DNA of 64,000 nt from Aquila chrysaetos chrysaetos (lineage: Eukaryota > Chordata > Aves > Accipitriformes > Accipitridae), in the NCBI RefSeq assembly GCF_900496995.4, contig NC_044006.1, forward strand, positions 23,741,778 through 23,805,777. The letters are read 5' to 3'. Positions 1-12,000 of this stretch are shown here, in pieces (position 1 is the first letter of the stretch; each line of letters begins with the position of its first letter). Made by a program: the position numbers and the translations under genes. The notes under the pieces were generated by a model. The model saw only the letters and a program-made list of their open reading frames with translations, ran no database searches and was not told the origin of the DNA.

Positions 1-688
1 AGACAAACTGTTCCATAATCTTCCCTGGTTCTGATGTCAGGCTGACAGGCCCGTAGTTCCCCAGATCCTCCCTCTGACCCTTCTTGTGAATGGGCTTCAC
101 ATTGGCAAGCCTCCAGTCTTCTGGGACCTCCCCTGTTGACCAGGATCGCTGATAGATGATGGAGAGTGACTTGGCAAGCACCTCTGCCAGTTCCCTCTAC
201 TCTTGGATGGATCCCAACTGGTCCCATAGATTTGTGAGTGTCCAGATGGCATAGTAGGTCACTATCTCCTCCTGGATTAAGGGGGGTATATTCTGCTCTT
301 CATCCTCGCCTTCCAGCTCAGGGGGCAGAGTACCCTGAGGATAACTGGTCTTGCTATTAAAGACTGAGGCAAAGAAGGCATTAAGTACCTCAGCCTTTTC
401 CTCATCTCTGGTGGCAACATTCCCTTCTGTATCCATTAAAGGATAGATATTCTCCTTGGCTGTCTTTTTACTGTTAACATATTTGTAAAAACATTTTTTG
501 TCTCTTACGACAGTGGCCAGATTTAGTTCTAGCTGAGCTTTTGCCTTTCTAATTTCCTCTCTGCATGACCTAACAAGATCCCTGTACTCCTCCTGAGTTG
601 CCCGCCCTTGCTTCCAGAGATGTTAAACTCTCCTTTTTTTCTTGACTCCTAGCAAAAGCTCCCCATTCAGCCAGGCCAGTCATTTGCC
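1..688 (-). pseudogene. CR1 ORF2 linker and start of reverse transcriptase, cut by window edge
   Basis: The minus strand continues from the endonuclease into the CR1 linker. At 436-197 it reads EEKAEVLNAFFASVF, the standard segment before the reverse transcriptase. From about 200 to 1 it reads into the first reverse-transcriptase block (selection of residues equivalent to IIYQRSW, PEDWR and GNYGPVSL). The frame is interrupted at about 196. The catalytic YxDD block is not in the window. Confidence 0.75.
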
Positions 689-1624
689 TCAGCGGTTCGA
701 CTTGCGGCACATGGGAATAGCCCGGTCCCAAGCCTTTAAGATTACCTTCTTAAAGAATGTCCATTCCTCCTGGACCCCTTTGCCCTTCAGGACCGTCTCC
801 CAAGGGACTCTCTCAACCAGTGCCTCGAAGAGGCCAAAGTTTGCCCTCCAGAAGTCCATAGTAGTGGTTTTGCTAATCCCCTTTCTTGCCTCACCAAGAA
901 TTGAGAATTCTATCATTTCACGGTCGCTAAGCCCAGGATGGCCTCCGACCATCACACCTCCCACCAGTCCTTCCCTGTTTGTAAACAGTAGGTCTAGCAA
1001 GGCTCCTCCCCTGGTTGGCTCACCCACCAGCTGTGTCAGGAAGTTATCTTCCACACACTCCAGGAACCTCCTAGATTGTTTACTCTCTGCTGTGTTGTAT
1101 TTCCAGCAGACGTCTGGAAAGTTAGTCCCCCACGAGAACAAGGGCACATGATACTGAGACTACTGCCAGCCACTTGTAGAATGATTCATCCGTCTCTTCA
1201 ACCTGGTTGGGCGGTCTATAACAGACTCCCAGCACAATGTCTGCCCTACTGGCCTTCCCTCTCATCCTCACCCATAAGCACTCCACCTTGTCATCACAGT
1301 CATGTAGCTCTGTACAGTCAAAACACCCCCTAACATAGAGAGCCACCCCACCACCTCTCCTCCCTTGCCTATCCCTTCTGAAGAGCTTATAGCCATCCAT
1401 TGCAGCACTCCAGTCATGGGAATCGTCCCCCATGTTTCCGTGATGGCGACTAAGTCACATCTATCCTGCTGCATGATGGCTTTCAGCTCCTCCTGTTTAT
1501 CGCCCATGCTGCGTGCATTGGCATAGATACATTTGAGCTGGGTTATCGAATCCACCCCTAACATCGGCCTGCTGCCCCCAGGCTCATCTCTGGTGCACCT
1601 AGTTTTATCCCTTACCCCCTTCAA
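689..1624 (-). pseudogene. CR1 ORF2 endonuclease remnant, frameshifted
   Basis: Three overlapping minus-strand frames make up an apurinic-type endonuclease domain. 1624-1268 contains the N-terminal block (YANARSM, then AITETWG with the catalytic Glu). 1433-1122 contains GGGVALYVR, CLWVRM and CYRPPN and ends in LVLVGD followed by a stop. 1147-689 resumes in another frame with NFPDVCW, LLDLLFTNREG and the SDREMIEF block that carries the late catalytic Ser-Asp-His region, where the usual His is replaced by Arg. The second break falls exactly in the catalytic GDFN motif and looks like a 2-base deletion near 1125. The domain therefore cannot be translated intact. Confidence 0.85.
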
Positions 1625-1643
1625 ACCTAGTTTAAAGCCCTCT

Positions 1644-2374
1644 CTATGAGCCCTGCCATCTCACAAGCGAGGATTCTTTTACCCCATCTGTCGCTAGCAA
1701 GCCTGGTGCCGTGTAAACCTCCCCATGATCAAAAACCCCAAAATTCCACCGACGGCACCAGCCTCTGAGCCACGTATTAACCAGGTGTGTTTTCCTATTC
1801 CTTTCAGTATATTTCCCTGCCACTGAAGGGATTGAGGAAAACACTACGTGTGCTCCCTATCCTTCCGCTAATCGCCCCAGGCCCTCAAGTCCCTTTTGAT
1901 TGCCTTTGGATTTCTCTCTGCAATCTCATCACTGCCAGCCTGCACAACCAGCAATGGGTAATAATCAGAGGTCCAAACCAGACCAGGGAGTTCCCTGGTA
2001 ATGTCTTTTACCCGGGCCCCAGGGAGGCAGCAGACTTCCCTGTGGGATGGGTCAGGTCTGCATATTGGGCCCTCTGTCCCCCTCAGAAGGGAATCACTTA
2101 TGACAATTACCCTCCTTTGTCTTTTTTCAGAGGCTGTGAGAATGCGTGGGGCTGCCAGACTGAGCCTAGGCACCTCTCTAGATAGGGGTTCATCTATACC
2201 CTGATCTTCATTGACCTGGTCCTCAAGTTCCAGAGCCCCATACCTGTTGTGTAGGGGCAACTGGGAAGGTGAGGGAGACCGGGAGGGGATTTGCCAGCCT
2301 CCCCAAGCAGGGAACTGTATCCATTCCCCTCCATGAGCTGCTGTCTGTAAGTGGCTTGATAGCAGGGAGTACAC
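1644..2374 (-). pseudogene. CR1 ORF1 (esterase-like) remnant
   Basis: Two minus-strand open stretches (2374-1868 and 1844-1644) carry CR1 ORF1. The first has the nucleophile block VIVISDSLLRGTEGP, typical of the SGNH-like esterase of CR1 ORF1 proteins, followed by GARVKDI. The second has the C-terminal block with NTWLRGW and APGLLATDGV. A frame change near 1845-1868 separates them. After DGV, the family normally has the His of the catalytic Asp-x-x-His pair; here the next residues are KESS, so the catalytic His is gone. This is a dead copy. The family assignment is recognition of known motifs; loss of activity is inference from the lesions. Confidence 0.8.
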
Positions 2375-2854
2375 TCAGTAAAGAAATTACCAGTTAAGGT
2401 CAGGCAGTCATGTCACTTAAAAAAAAAAAAAGTGTATTCTACTTGTGTTGTCACATCTTTCTCTTAGCCACTCTCTTATTAATTTAACATTCAGCTCTAA
2501 CAGGCTGTCTTGTTAGCTGTTCCAAACTTAGTATTATTTTTGAAAGGGTTGAGGTGATAGAAGATGAGAGTGTTTAAGAAATAATCCCAGAGAGAATTCA
2601 CCAACTTTAATATTGTAACTTGGGAACTGAAGATAATAGTGGAATTTAAATAGTATCAGAGTTTGTAGCAAGATGTAGGTATATTATCTGCATCAAGACA
2701 TTTACTTACGCAAAATGCAAATAATTTCTTTACAGATAGGATGCTTATTCTTGTACAAATAAATCCTTAGATATTTCTAATGCTTTATATTTAAGAAATG
2801 TTCTTGGGTATTGGCTGCTTCAGAAGTGAAAGTATTTTTTCTTTCTTTATCTAG

Positions 2855-3020
2855 TTCTGCAAATGCTACTCCTGAATTTGAAGGCCGGGGAGGAGAAGAA
2901 CTTGGCACAGAGATAGCAAATACATTCTACAGAGTATTTAGCAGCGAGAGCAGTATAGACTTGAAATCACTTTGCATTAATCCCAGAGAGCATTGCTGGG
3001 TTCTCTATGTTGATGTATTG
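2855..3020 (+). CDS. EXOSC7: EXOSC7 exon (first visible)
   Basis: The exon opens after a ctag acceptor with the last base of a Cys codon, then reads SANATPEFEGRGGEELG and ends YVDVL, followed by the donor gtaagt. It is 166 bases long and ends on a whole codon. This is the second half of the first RNase PH domain, including the NPREHCW segment. The reading frame is open upstream into the intron, but the acceptor fixes the start. Confidence 0.96.
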
Positions 3021-6000
3021 GTAAGTAAGGAAATTAAACTAAGATTCAAGGAGGTTTTTCAGGGTGCTGACTGACTTAGCATAACCATGTGTATTTTCAT
3101 ATAAAAAAAGCTTCTCATAATGTGATATAATGCTTCACAGCATGGATGGCCATTTTCTTGTGAATCTACCTATAATAGTTAATCACTACTTCCAGCTTGC
3201 TCTTTTTCTACTCTTCTTGATGCCACTGCTCCACTGCAGAGCTAATAAAAAACACTGAATACTCCAAATCTGTCACAGATAAAAATCAGTGATCGAGGAA
3301 ATTGCCACTAAAGACGACTAAACGTTTTTCCAAGCTGGGTATAACAGCAAATGTATTGTTCTAATGAATGTAAGTTAGCATGGGTGTACGTTAGCCCTAA
3401 CATAACTGTCCGTCCTGTTTGCACTATTACCAGTACTAATTCAGTAAGGTAACGTTTGGCCTAGGCATTTTTTGATGAAAGTTGTATACATATATTGAAT
3501 GTAGAAGAGAAACTGAATATTTGTTCCCATTAAAAAATGGAAACTGAATTTTGTGCATGTAAATCTTGTGCATGCAGCAGCTCAATTTCCAAACTATGCT
3601 GTGTTTAAAGCACTCTGTTGAGGGAATTTAATGGAAGTCTGCAAGTCAGACTCTCCTGAGCTTTATTTCCAATTCTTGTTGGTCCAAAGTTGAGTTTCTA
3701 CTTGTCAAATTTGTAAATGAAAATATGTTCAGGGATCTTACTCACAGGAATCTATTAATGTCTATGAAATGATTTGCAAAATGTTAAGCTGTATTACCAA
3801 AAAAATTAAATACAGAGTTTTGTTAAACAAAACAGGAACATTTAGACTAAGACCTAAATAAATGTGAAAATTAGTCCATTAGGTGTTTAAAAAGCAGGTC
3901 ATTACTTGATTCTTCCTGGACAAATTTTTTGATTGTCCACAGCTACAGAGAAAAACAGCCTTAGTATTTTTATGCTACTAGTTGTATCAGAATTATGAAC
4001 GTCAAAACCTATGTTATGAGATGAATTTTATGTTTATCTTTGTTTACAGTGCCAATAAAGAATCTGTTGTAGGTTCATAATTAGGACTCTAACTTGTTGA
4101 GTCATTTTAATGTCATATTCTGCCGGGATTTTGTGTGTGAGCCACTGAAGAGCTGCTGGTACATTTACACCAAGATACTGTTAATGTTATTCTGTACCCC
4201 CCTCTTTTTTTTTTTTTTTTTTTTTTTTTTATCTCCCACCCCAGGCCTCTGTATTCACATTTTCCAGGTATTTGTACTATTTCCTTTCCAAATAGAAGAC
4301 ATGTATAATGTGATAGTTCATACTTGATGTAGGTGCCTGATAACCTTCGGATTTTCCTGAAGCTGCTCTTGCTGAATCATTCCTATAGAATTCTAATAAT
4401 ACATGCTAATATAAGGTACAAGTCATATTATTCATCATTTGAGGGAGTCAGATTCTAAATATAATAACAATACTTACTGAGAGTCCTTTGGATGATGTTT
4501 TCCTTCAGAATTCCTGGAAATTGTTTGCATTCGTGTTTGTGTTGTATAGTTAAGTTGGAGTGGGGAAAAAAAAGCCTTAAATCTGTCATAAGCCTGAAAA
4601 TACTGGTATCTTGTGGTCAGGTGGGAAGGTACTTGTTTTCAAGTCCCTCATTCCGAAAGACAAAACCCCAGAAAGAATGTTACAAACCTGGAGATACTCC
4701 ATTGCTATGTAATTTAGCCATGTGCACTTTGATTGAAGCATCTATATTCACCTCTTATCTGTAAACAAAATTTGAAATATACAACCTCAAAAGAAAAAAT
4801 AGTATATTTTGCATAGTCATGCAGCTTATCAATTAAAAACATCTCTCAAATGTTTTCTAGTGGTCAGTGTACTTGGGAGGTACTATAATTGTGTACAGTC
4901 AGGCTGGAAAGAAAATAACTTCAACTATACACACCACAAAGATGCAGACATATGGACACATGCAGATATGTGCCAAAGATCAAGAATATATACCTTGACA
5001 TTTCAAAATACATGCATTCTTTCTTAATAATAGAAGGCGCTCTACTTCTAGAGTAGCTCATGAATGTGGAGATACACAGGACTACAAAACTATAAGCCTG
5101 TTCTCACCCTCTCTGCCTTTCCCTCAATTTCTTTCACCTTCTAAGTCATTGATGTCAGAAATAAGCTTTTAGGCATTTTTGAGGGTGTTTTTGATACATG
5201 TATAGCCTTCTCTACATAATTTGCCCCAGCAGCCTGCCATGCTGAGCAAGGAGAATCAAAGTGTGCAATCTCTTTTCATTCCCTACTCAATCACAGTGCA
5301 TTCTGTGTTGGGGGCATGCATTAGGTTCTGTTGAAATATTAGCAGTTCACCACTGAGCATCCCTCCGAGGATTTCCTTGTCGTTTTTGTGTGTCCCCCGC
5401 CCAGTTTGGAAAAAGAACCCCCGATAGGAATCAGTCCTTTTGGAGGAAAAACTTCTTTGAATAAGGCAAGGTCTACAGTGTTTCCTCTTTTTTCCCCACT
5501 CCCAATCACTTTTTCACTTGTGTATCAGTAAATTAAAAGCAGTCCTTTCTAAAGACTCCTTTGCTTCCCACAACTCACAGTTGTGCAGACTTTCTTAGCC
5601 CTTAAAAAAAGGGGCGTGGGGGCAGGGGCACAGATCTCACTCAGTACAAGGTGCTTCAGCCGAGAAGAGAGTGTTCATTTCTTTTTGGAGGCATTGTTGT
5701 ACCATGCTTGATACAGGCTGTGTTCATAGCCTGTAGGCGCCACTGTAATACAGATAAAGCTTTAGAATAGCAGCCTGAACATAAGCCTAGCAACAGTACA
5801 GGCACATCCCATTATTGTGTTTTAATAAGAAAGATATTGTGGGGCTTATTGAGTTATCCAGTAAAATCCAATAATGACTGAAAGTGGCAAGTTAACCTCT
5901 CTGTATCCAGCAGCTGTTTGCAAAGAAATAATCTGATCACCTTTGTATTTAGCTTTCTATCCCAACTTTTTGTCATTCTTTTTACACAGTTCAGTCTGTC

Positions 6001-9000
6001 TTCATAAAAATAAATTGTCTTTCCAGAATGTCTGATTTATGATTTGCTCCCAGTGCGGGAGTTTATCTCATTCTTAAATAGATTTTGAAGAGCAATCAAC
6101 GCGATCAGTGTTGCAAAACTTGTTTTGCTGTCATCATACAGCATAGATTGATGTAATGGAGAGGCATCCATATGTTCTCACTGAAGTAGTTTCAAATGCT
6201 TGCTGGGGATTTGTGTGTTCATAGAATAGTACTGGCAGCTAGGAGCGGAGCTTGTCAGAGAGCTAATGCTAGACTATGGCCAAATACATCTTTGAGTTGT
6301 CTGTCAGCCTGCAGAATGTATTAGTGGTTATGGGAGACCTGCCTTTTTATCTAGTATGCAGTGCTGTTCTTCTCTTTGTTCTTCTGATCTTCATGGGAAA
6401 AAGCTAAGCTAGACTCCCTCCACACACTTGATAGTATTCAAATGATAGTATTATCAACAAGTAGACTTTGACATCAGGATTTCCTTAGATCTTTTTCAGC
6501 TACAAGGCAAACCAGCTGATGACTCCTTTTCCATAAAGAATAGAGAAAAAATCATGATGTGCCTTCATAACTATACCTTTTATAACTAGCTTTTCATACC
6601 ATGTTCTGGGTGACAGTTTGCATCGCTTCTTTGAAAACAATTCTACCAATTGGGTTTGTCCAGCTGATATTTAAAAAAGACTCCTCTCTGAAATAAAGTA
6701 TAGAAAATGGATTGGCTTGATTTAACATCAAAGAATGAATGTGGTGAGTTTATAAAAAGTATTCGGGTCATAGTCTAGTTCGGAGCCTTAGCACAAGAAG
6801 AGTAAGAACAGTGGTGGTTTCATTTCAGCTTCTATTATTAAATTTTATCATTAATTTTATTATGAAGTATGTTAACTCTTCTATGTTACATGTATAATAC
6901 AGTTAGCTGAAATCTTAATTTCCAATCTGTTCTTTCTTTTCATAGATAGGCTTGAAAGACAACTTTGGTTTTTAAAAACCTGTTCTGGTTCTTAATTTTG
7001 TGCCTTTTCAAGTAGATTTAAGTAAAATAAAGACTTGGTTTAAAGGCACTAGCCTGATGTGCTTTTAAAGAGATTCTTTTTTTCCTCTCCAGTTATTGGA
7101 ATGTGGTGGCAACCTCTTTGATGCAATCTCTATCGCAGTGAAGGCAGCTCTCTTTAACACAAGGTAAAGCACAGATCTCATTTCATGTGAGTGAAAGTGG
7201 TACGGGAAGCGGAAGAGAAGTACTCTCTGGGAGCTAAGCATTTTTAATGCTTCATTATTTAAACAAGAAATACCCAAGGCAACTTGCATTCAGATACAAG
7301 GCAGTCCATTTGCATGCAGGCAACATGAACTAATGATTTTAATGACTAATAATTAAGTATCATATTGCATTATATGCACAATCAGGCTTACTATATAACT
7401 TTTGTTCTGTAGCGAGATCCAGAAAAAATTGTCTTGACCATATGGTTTTGTTGCAAGTAGTTGGAGGCCTTTGTGTTGATGCCTTGTGGGTTTAAAGTAA
7501 GAAGTATTTACTGATATGTGATTCTTCTGAATAAGAAGCCCTCTGTCAATGTGACTACTGATTTGTAACTAGCCCTGATTTGCTACTGCTGATGTTCTTT
7601 CCCATTAACTGTTAGTCTAGAGGCTTTTTTAAAACTAAGAGGAAAAATGGTGGGGAGAGATTGTGGGGAGGGGGAAATGATATGTCTTTAAAAGAACTTT
7701 GCCCCATGTGTTTTAATTCAAAGAGTGGAAGAACAGAATCTAGTAGAATGAATGATGCAAGTGCTCTGTGTGTGTTTTAATGTTAACATTCAATATTTTT
7801 TCTAATGTTTTTATCTTCTTTATCTATAGGTGAAAGGGAATACAGAGTTTTGTAGCACCTTTTAGAAAGAAAGTAGTGAATGGCTTTGCTAAAAAACTTA
7901 TGTAGTAAAAGTAGCTGGAAGAGGTGCAAAAGTTAGACTCTTACAAGCATAAATGTTTTAAAAGTGGATCTCAAATTGTTCCTCGGCTGTAGATTAGAGA
8001 TCTGCTAAAGTCACTGGTATAGTTCTGGCTTATTCATCAGGGAATCAGCGCACAGTACTAGAGCTGGAAAAGTATGTGCAAGAAGAGGAGGAAAAAATGC
8101 TTTTGAAGACAGGTGGTATATCAGGTTATAAACAATTTAAAAGGGTATAAGGGGAGAATCCATCTCAGACTACAGCTTGTATATATTGCTGAGAAATTTC
8201 CCATGTTAATCAAGTTCTCAACAGTAACTTTTAACAGTAGATTGTTTTTGTAGCATTAAGAAATACTGTCACAAACATAATGGCTCACAAAAGAGTTGAC
8301 AGTACACTGAAGGGAAGAAATGTCTATGTCTCTGTGTGTGAGCTGCCAGGATGCAAAAGTCGTATAGTTAAGAGTTGCTCCCATGAGAGTTGTTTTACAG
8401 GTCCAAGGCACGTACTTTATTTACAAGATAACTGTCTTTTTTTCTTATTTCAACCAGAATCCTAGTTCTGAATAAAGAGGGCAGATCATACAAAAAGTAA
8501 TTTAAATAAATAAATAAATACAAGAAAATATGTTACTTTGGGCAACATGGAGGGTGTAATTGTTTTAATGATTCTGCTTTATTTTTATTCTTCTGACAAC
8601 TGTATCCTTCATATAATCTTTAATCTGTGGGCAAGTATCCACAGTCTTGTGGAAGTCGGATATCAAATGAAAATGTGGTACAGTATGCTATAACGCAGAG
8701 CCTGTTGATTTCTTACCTGTGAAAACCCTGTTATTGATTTGAGCAGGGAATATTAGTATGTCTAATCTCATATGAGCTCAGAAAGTCAAGAGGTGAAATT
8801 CAAAGTGAAAACCTGTTGTCCTCATTCACTATTCCTCTCCCTTTCCCTTGGTATCTACTAAGTTTTCCTTGGATTGACACAAGGTTGTTTAGAGTAGCTG
8901 CCCACTCTCCATAAAATATTATTGTCCAAGCAAGACAAGACGTCAGTCTGAAGATCACTTCAGATTAAGTGTTCTGAACTTCTCGTGACATGTGTGTCCC

Positions 9001-12000
9001 TCTGAGTCTTACTTGCCTTTCATAATCTGTTTACAACCAGGTTTCTGTTTTAAGTGTTTTCAGATCTTTGTCAGCCTTGACTGCAGCCTTGGAACGAAGA
9101 GTAGGGAGCTCAAGCTGCTGTTTTTTCTTTGAAGCTACAAATTTTTAGATATTCAGATAGGCATTTGAAAACGTCAACTTCATCCTTAAAATCTTGCTCT
9201 AACCATTTTTATAATATGGACACATTTTTCTTTAGGGCTAAGTAAATCCAAAATTGAAACTTAAGGAATTTTGCATAAGAATTATGGGATTTAAGTCCTT
9301 TGTATGTCTGGCTTGACTCATTGTATCCCCTTCAGGCATGGAACAATGACAATATGACTGTTTTAGGGGGAACATTTACTTCTCAGAGTTTTGTATTGTT
9401 CATTGTGTTCTAAAAATTATATCGTGTGCAAAATATAGCAGATATCAAACTTTCTTCTCAACTGTGTCTCCAGGGTGCTTAAGGCTCAATTTATCCATGA
9501 TGGAAGTAGATATTGCAAAATGTGCAAGTAGCTACTGTGTCAGGACTTAGCATTAAAGTTGATCCTGTGGAATGTGCCTACTTGCAACCAGGGCAACGAA
9601 CTAGGCAAGTTACAAAAGCTATAGAGTTTATAATACAGTAGCCTTGCACATGTGGTGTTTTTTGTGCTGGGCAGCATGGTAGAGGCAGAACTGATGCCTG
9701 CTTGCAAGGGTAGAACTGGTTTTGCAGTTGTGAAATCTGGGTCTGCAGCATACAGAAAAGAGAGAGCATTGTTATGTGACTAAGTCCTGCTGTACAGATC
9801 CCTGCTGTGATTAGTTGCAGGAATCAAAACAGAAAAATAAAAGTTGCCAAATATACATGTACAGCTAGTTCTTAAGATAAATCTTCACAAGCTGGGAGAG
9901 GAAATCTCCAGTTTTCTGGAAGTGCTTCGTGCTACACTCTCTTTCCCTAGTTTTTGTGCATATATACCTTCTTTTTATGCAACTGTGATGGTTGTATCTG
10001 ATCAACTGTCTTTTTGCCTCTGCAGTAGTTTTAATTTGTACCTCTGTCATCTGTGCTTTGCCAAAACAGCTCCTTGCAGGCATTTTTCAGGTATTCATTC
10101 TGGCAACTTCTTCTTGCAGACCAAACATTGCTCTGGTTTCTCAGCTGGTTTAGGATGGAGTTAAAAATTGCTTAAACTCACAGATTTTCTTGAAATTTTC
10201 CTTCTTTTTTTAAACACTGCTCTGGCATGTACACTTCTTGTCTAGGCTATTGTCCAGTGTTGTCCATTGTCCTTTGTAGCTTCAAGGTCAGTCACCTCGT
10301 GCCTTTATTCCATCAATTTTTAATGGAGTATTTTTAACTTGAAAATAGGATTTGATGCGTTTCCAATGAGTTGCAAAGCATTTTGAGTTCCATTTCAAGA
10401 AAAAGTACACATTGCAGTTGTTCTGCTTACTCAGAGTTTTAGTTTTAGTTTGGCTCAGGCCAGTGTTCTTGTAGGGAATTTGTTCTCACTGAAGCAGGGT
10501 TGGCTGTTGTGAAGTACTCACCTCTAGGACTCTTAGCCACAAATAACTAAAACACTCTTCCAGGAAACAACAAAAATCACTTTGTGTTGATGGGGGAAAT
10601 GTTCACTAAATTAGTCCCTATCTGCTTCTGTTTTAAAAGAGATATGGTACAGAATGCGTAAAAGAATGTAACCCGCAGAGTCTAGTTATAACACACAACG
10701 CTACTGTAAAAGTACTAATATAAAAACAGATTGAGGTTACATTCCACATGGTTACTGAAGTTAGCTTTGTAGGGACGTCTTGAAATATTTTATGTTTTCA
10801 AATGCAAATGTGTGAAAGAGAGAGTACTGTGGTTGAGTTGTGTGTAGGTTTTACTGGCCAGTAAAGCACAGTCTCTCAGTCAGTACTCCATCCTAGTGGG
10901 CACCTCAATAAATGAGGGTATATAAGATGCTGACGTTCTTGCTGGCTTGAGATACCATCTTCTACTAAATTGTTTTAAATTACTTTATTCATTATGCTAA
11001 GAAAACTGCACTAAATCATCCTGTAAAACTCCCATTAAATGGCTAGCACAGATACAGTATACATACTTGTGATACTTCTTACAGTATAAGGAGCCTGTCT
11101 AGCTCATTTGTGAAAGAGCTCGTCACTCACAATCGAGAAGAAAGCATTTCTTGGATTTCTGCCTGGGTTTTTTTTATCCCTGGTCATTGCTTTTGTACAT
11201 CTGTCCTTAGAACGGCAGAGTCTTCTGGCTTCTTAAAGAATGAGAATATCTTGCCAATCTTCCCATCTTGCTAAAGAGAAAGGATTTTACTAATGTCATC
11301 TTTTCCCTTTACCCCAAGGCTCCTTAGTTAGTGTCAGTCTTTCCTGAGCAGCCTTACTACTTGTATTTGCTAGTGAAGTTGCAGCTTCGCCAAGCTATGC
11401 AATTGCTGTAATTCTGACAACTTTACTGTTGTCTGCAAGGTTGGGAACCACAGTACAAAAGGTTTCAGTCTTGGTAATTTCTCTCCTGTACATCCAGGCA
11501 GATGTACAAAGAATTGCTCAGAACTGATTCATGCAAATGCCAAAAGAATCTCTCCCCATATATTAGTGTAGAAAGCAGTTCAAATTCAAACGGTTTAAAT
11601 GATTTAAATATGATTATCTTATCCTAAATATCTTCCCTCTTACAATGTTTTCTTCCTAGTGTCAGTGAGTGAGTTGTTAATACAGTTGATAACATTCTGG
11701 ATTTTTTTCTAAACATTTAGCCTCATTTAGAGGAAAGGGCACTTCCTGGAGTTGCGGCTGTATGACAGCTGTATTTGTTATCTGTTCTGGCAATGATTTT
11801 GCACATTTTGTTTCCACAGAATACCCAAAGTGCGTATTCTGGAGGATGAAGAAGGCTCTAAAGAGATTGAGCTGTCTGATGACCCTTATGATTGTATTCG
11901 ACTTAATGTGGATGATGTGCCCTGCATCGTCACACTAAGCAAAGTAAGCCTGACAAATTTCTGACCTTCTACCTAGAGACTTCAGTTTCTATTAACTTCA

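Larger units (their letters stand above)
1..2420 (-). mobile_element. CR1 LINE, 5' part, antisense in EXOSC7 intron, degenerate
   Basis: The minus strand reads, from about 2374 down to 1, as the 5' portion of a CR1 (chicken repeat 1) non-LTR retrotransposon. First comes an ORF1 with a GDSL/SGNH-type esterase region, then an ORF2 endonuclease, then the start of the reverse transcriptase. The reading frame is broken several times, so the copy is inactive. The left window edge cuts it inside the reverse transcriptase, so its 3' end is not visible. The 5' limit near 2400-2420 is approximate; a short A run (from 2420) follows. It lies antisense to EXOSC7, in the intron before the first visible exon. 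Having 5' ORF1 sequence is notable because most CR1 copies are 3' fragments only. Confidence 0.9.

Noticed and set aside
642..1151. 169-codon plus-strand ORF
   Set aside because: It is the antisense shadow of the CR1 endonuclease on the minus strand.
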